Below are positions 6,474 to 7,519 of a DNA stretch of 7,519 nucleotides, piece after piece. Every line of letters starts with the position of its first letter. Position 1 is the first letter of the stretch. The stretch comes from Verrucomicrobiota bacterium (lineage in GTDB: Bacteria > Verrucomicrobiota > Verrucomicrobiia > Limisphaerales > DSYF01): NCBI GenBank assembly GCA_025457725.1, contig JALOTU010000139.1, forward strand, positions 1-7,519, given 5' to 3'. A model generated the notes under the pieces. That model made no database searches. It saw only the letters and a program-made list of their open reading frames with translations, and was not told the DNA's origin. Both the position numbers and the translations under genes were made by a program.

Positions 6474-6976
6474 TCATGAGCCCGCAATCGATCCGGCATC
6501 ACTTGAACCTGCAATTGCCGGACTTCCCCGCCGAACAAGCTGCACTTGGCGACGCCGGGTATGGCCAGCAGCCGCGGCTTGAGTGTCCAATCGGCGAAGG
6601 TGCGCAACTGCATCGGCGTCATCGTGTCGGACACCAGCCCGATCTTGAGCAGGTCCATGGTGGAGGACGTCAGCGGCGTCATCTTCGGCGTCTGCGCCGT
6701 CACGGGAAGTTCGCCAGCCGTTTCCGCCAGGGTCTCGGCCAGCATCTGCCGCGCTTTGAACACGTCCGTGCCTTCCTTGAACACCGCGGTGATGATGGAC
6801 AAGCCCTCGATGGACTCGGACCGCAGGGATTCCATGTCGCCCAATCCGCTCACGGCCGTTTCGATGGGGCGCGTGACAGTGCGGGCCGTGTGAAACCCGT
6901 ACACCAACAGGACGCACGCCAGGGCGACGACAACGCCACGGAACTTCAGCGAGTAATGGACGAGCCCTTGCAGCAT
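6434..6976 (-). CDS. N-terminal fragment of the RND efflux pump
   Basis: This frame runs from the ATG at 6976 to a TGA at 6434-6436 and encodes 180 residues. The first 168 or so are RND-like; the last 12 (CWLRPARPRR and nearby) are out-of-frame sequence after the lesion. It has the first membrane helix at about 13-30. Porter-domain sequence follows: ESLRSESIEGLS, FKEGTDVFKARQM, MTPLTSSTMDLLKIGLVSD, LRTFADWTLKPRLL and GGEVRQLQVQV. The segment joining helix 1 to the first porter strand is missing (see the junction near 6880). As a separate polypeptide it would be an anchored, truncated porter domain with no known role. Confidence 0.7.
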   Translation of the reverse strand: MLQGLVHYSLKFRGVVVALACVLLVYGFHTARTVTRPIETAVSGLGDMESLRSESIEGLSIITAVFKEGTDVFKARQMLAETLAETAGELPVTAQTPKMTPLTSSTMDLLKIGLVSDTMTPMQLRTFADWTLKPRLLAIPGVAKCSLFGGEVRQLQVQVMPDRLRAHDLMCWLRPARPRR

Positions 6977-6980
6977 GAGG

Positions 6981-7519
6981 CTATTCCCCGACTCCCCGCC
7001 CCTTCAATTCCTCCGAGAGAAGCAGCTGGGCCCCGGTGACCACCACCTCCGCGTCCGCCTCCAGTTCGCCCCCCACAAACCAGCCGTCGATGAGCGGCCG
7101 GTCCAGCGCAACCCCCCGCCGCACGAACGTGTCCTCCCCGGTCTGCAAGTAAACCCAGCCTGCCCCATTGAATCGAACCACGGCGGCACGCGGAACCACA
7201 ACGCCGGTCTCCGGTGCGCCTCCCGTCCCCACATGCGCCGCGAGCGCCATCCCGGGAGCCAGTTTCGCAGGGCTCGTCCCGGTCAGGAACAACAACCCCC
7301 GGCGCTGGGTCTGCGGATCGACCGTGCGCGTTGTGTCGAAATACTCCGCCGGAACGGGCAACGGGTCGTCGCCAAGTGAAACGAGTCGCGCATGGTCCGG
7401 CGGTTGAGCCGGCAACGGGTCCGCAGTCAACTCCACTTGCACCAGCATTCTGCGGCCGTCCAGGAGATCCCCCAGAACCGGATCCCGCTTTCTTTGTGAA
7501 CCGACCGGCACGGTCATGG
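6981..7519 (-). CDS. RND efflux membrane-fusion protein (5' end missing)
   Basis: This is the periplasmic adaptor that links the inner-membrane RND pump to an outer-membrane channel. Only the C-terminal 179 codons or so are in the window; the ATG at 7517 is probably an internal Met, because family members are roughly twice this length. Visible parts, counted from that Met, are a beta-barrel domain (LVQVELTADPL at about 25, then YFDTTRTVDPQTQRRGLLFL at 59-78) with APGMALAAHV closing it. A membrane-proximal domain follows (VVVPRAAVVRFNGAGWVYLQ, then VALDRPLIDGWFVGGEL and VVVTGAQLLLSEELKG). The biotinyl-lipoyl and helical hairpin domains lie beyond the edge. It ends with TAG at 6981-6983, 4 bases before the pump ATG, so the two form an operon. 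No damage is seen in the visible part, although the pump downstream is frameshifted. Confidence 0.88.
   Translation of the reverse strand, partial: MTVPVGSQRKRDPVLGDLLDGRRMLVQVELTADPLPAQPPDHARLVSLGDDPLPVPAEYFDTTRTVDPQTQRRGLLFLTGTSPAKLAPGMALAAHVGTGGAPETGVVVPRAAVVRFNGAGWVYLQTGEDTFVRRGVALDRPLIDGWFVGGELEADAEVVVTGAQLLLSEELKGRGVGE

Larger units (their letters stand above)
3918..6976 (-). pseudogene. Heavy-metal-type RND efflux pump (CusA/CzcA-like), frameshifted
   Basis: Read as one gene, this is an inner-membrane proton-driven exporter of the heavy-metal RND family, the pump of a tripartite efflux complex. It starts at an ATG at 6976, 4 bases after the fusion-protein stop, with a GGGGAA-like ribosome site, so the two are probably translationally coupled. 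Two lesions are visible. After residue 32 (HTAR) the sequence jumps to TVTRPIETAV, omitting about 30 residues that in relatives include the LDVFPEF...QTEAPGL segment. Near 6471-6472 the frame changes: RLRAHDL is followed in the other frame by DVLAAARAST. The usual sequence between those parts is missing, which fits a deletion of about 10 bases. The remaining coding length is about 1,017 residues against roughly 1,050 for relatives. Everything after the frameshift is uninterrupted and well conserved, so inactivation would be recent. The metal or other substrate cannot be told. Confidence 0.8.

Noticed and set aside
6465..6478. Programmed ribosomal frameshift in the RND gene
   Set aside because: There is no slippery heptamer at the junction, and conserved residues are missing, which points to a deletion rather than recoding.
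4662..6479. 605-codon open frame on the plus strand opposite the RND pump
   Set aside because: It is antisense to strongly conserved RND sequence and its product is Arg/His/Gln-rich with no recognisable domain: a GC-rich shadow frame.
1..7519. CRISPR array, tRNA/rRNA genes, insertion sequence or phage genes
   Set aside because: I saw no regularly spaced long repeats, no tRNA-like cloverleaf, no transposase or phage protein, and no terminal inverted repeats.

Overview
The window looks like the chromosome of a high-GC Gram-negative bacterium, most likely from the Verrucomicrobiota. This rests on three things: the type of phosphate-selective porin, a PstC with an unusually long loop after its first membrane segment, and A/C-rich leaders without clear Shine-Dalgarno sequences. 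The phylum call is inference; no rRNA or universal marker gene is present.

Layout. Positions 1-1074 (minus) hold most of pstC, cut by the left edge. It is preceded in its operon by pstS (1172-2026, minus). A 542-base intergenic region (2027-2568) separates pstS from a divergent porin gene of the OprO/OprP type (2569-3897, plus). The porin converges on a heavy-metal-type RND efflux pump gene (3918-6976, minus) with only 20 bases between them. The pump gene lies 4 bases downstream of the end of a membrane-fusion protein gene (6981-7519, minus, cut by the right edge).

Left half: a phosphate-scavenging unit. The porin would let phosphate cross the outer membrane, PstS would bind it in the periplasm, and PstC (with PstA and PstB, expected beyond the left edge) would import it. 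The intergenic region supports joint control. Each promoter carries four copies of a heptamer close to YGTMACA, at an 11-base pitch and in the same arrangement (two copies, one vacant slot, two copies), oriented toward its own gene. This is the geometry of PhoB-type Pho boxes. Between the two arrays lies what looks like a short remnant of a glycoside hydrolase family 3 beta-glucosidase.

Right half: a tripartite efflux operon (membrane-fusion protein, then RND pump) whose pump gene appears broken. Relative to the family it lacks about 30 residues, in frame, just after the first membrane segment. It also has a frameshift near 6471-6472 that splits it into an N-terminal piece of about 168 residues and a C-terminal piece of about 850. 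The rest of the pump is continuous and well conserved, so the damage is recent or is an assembly error.
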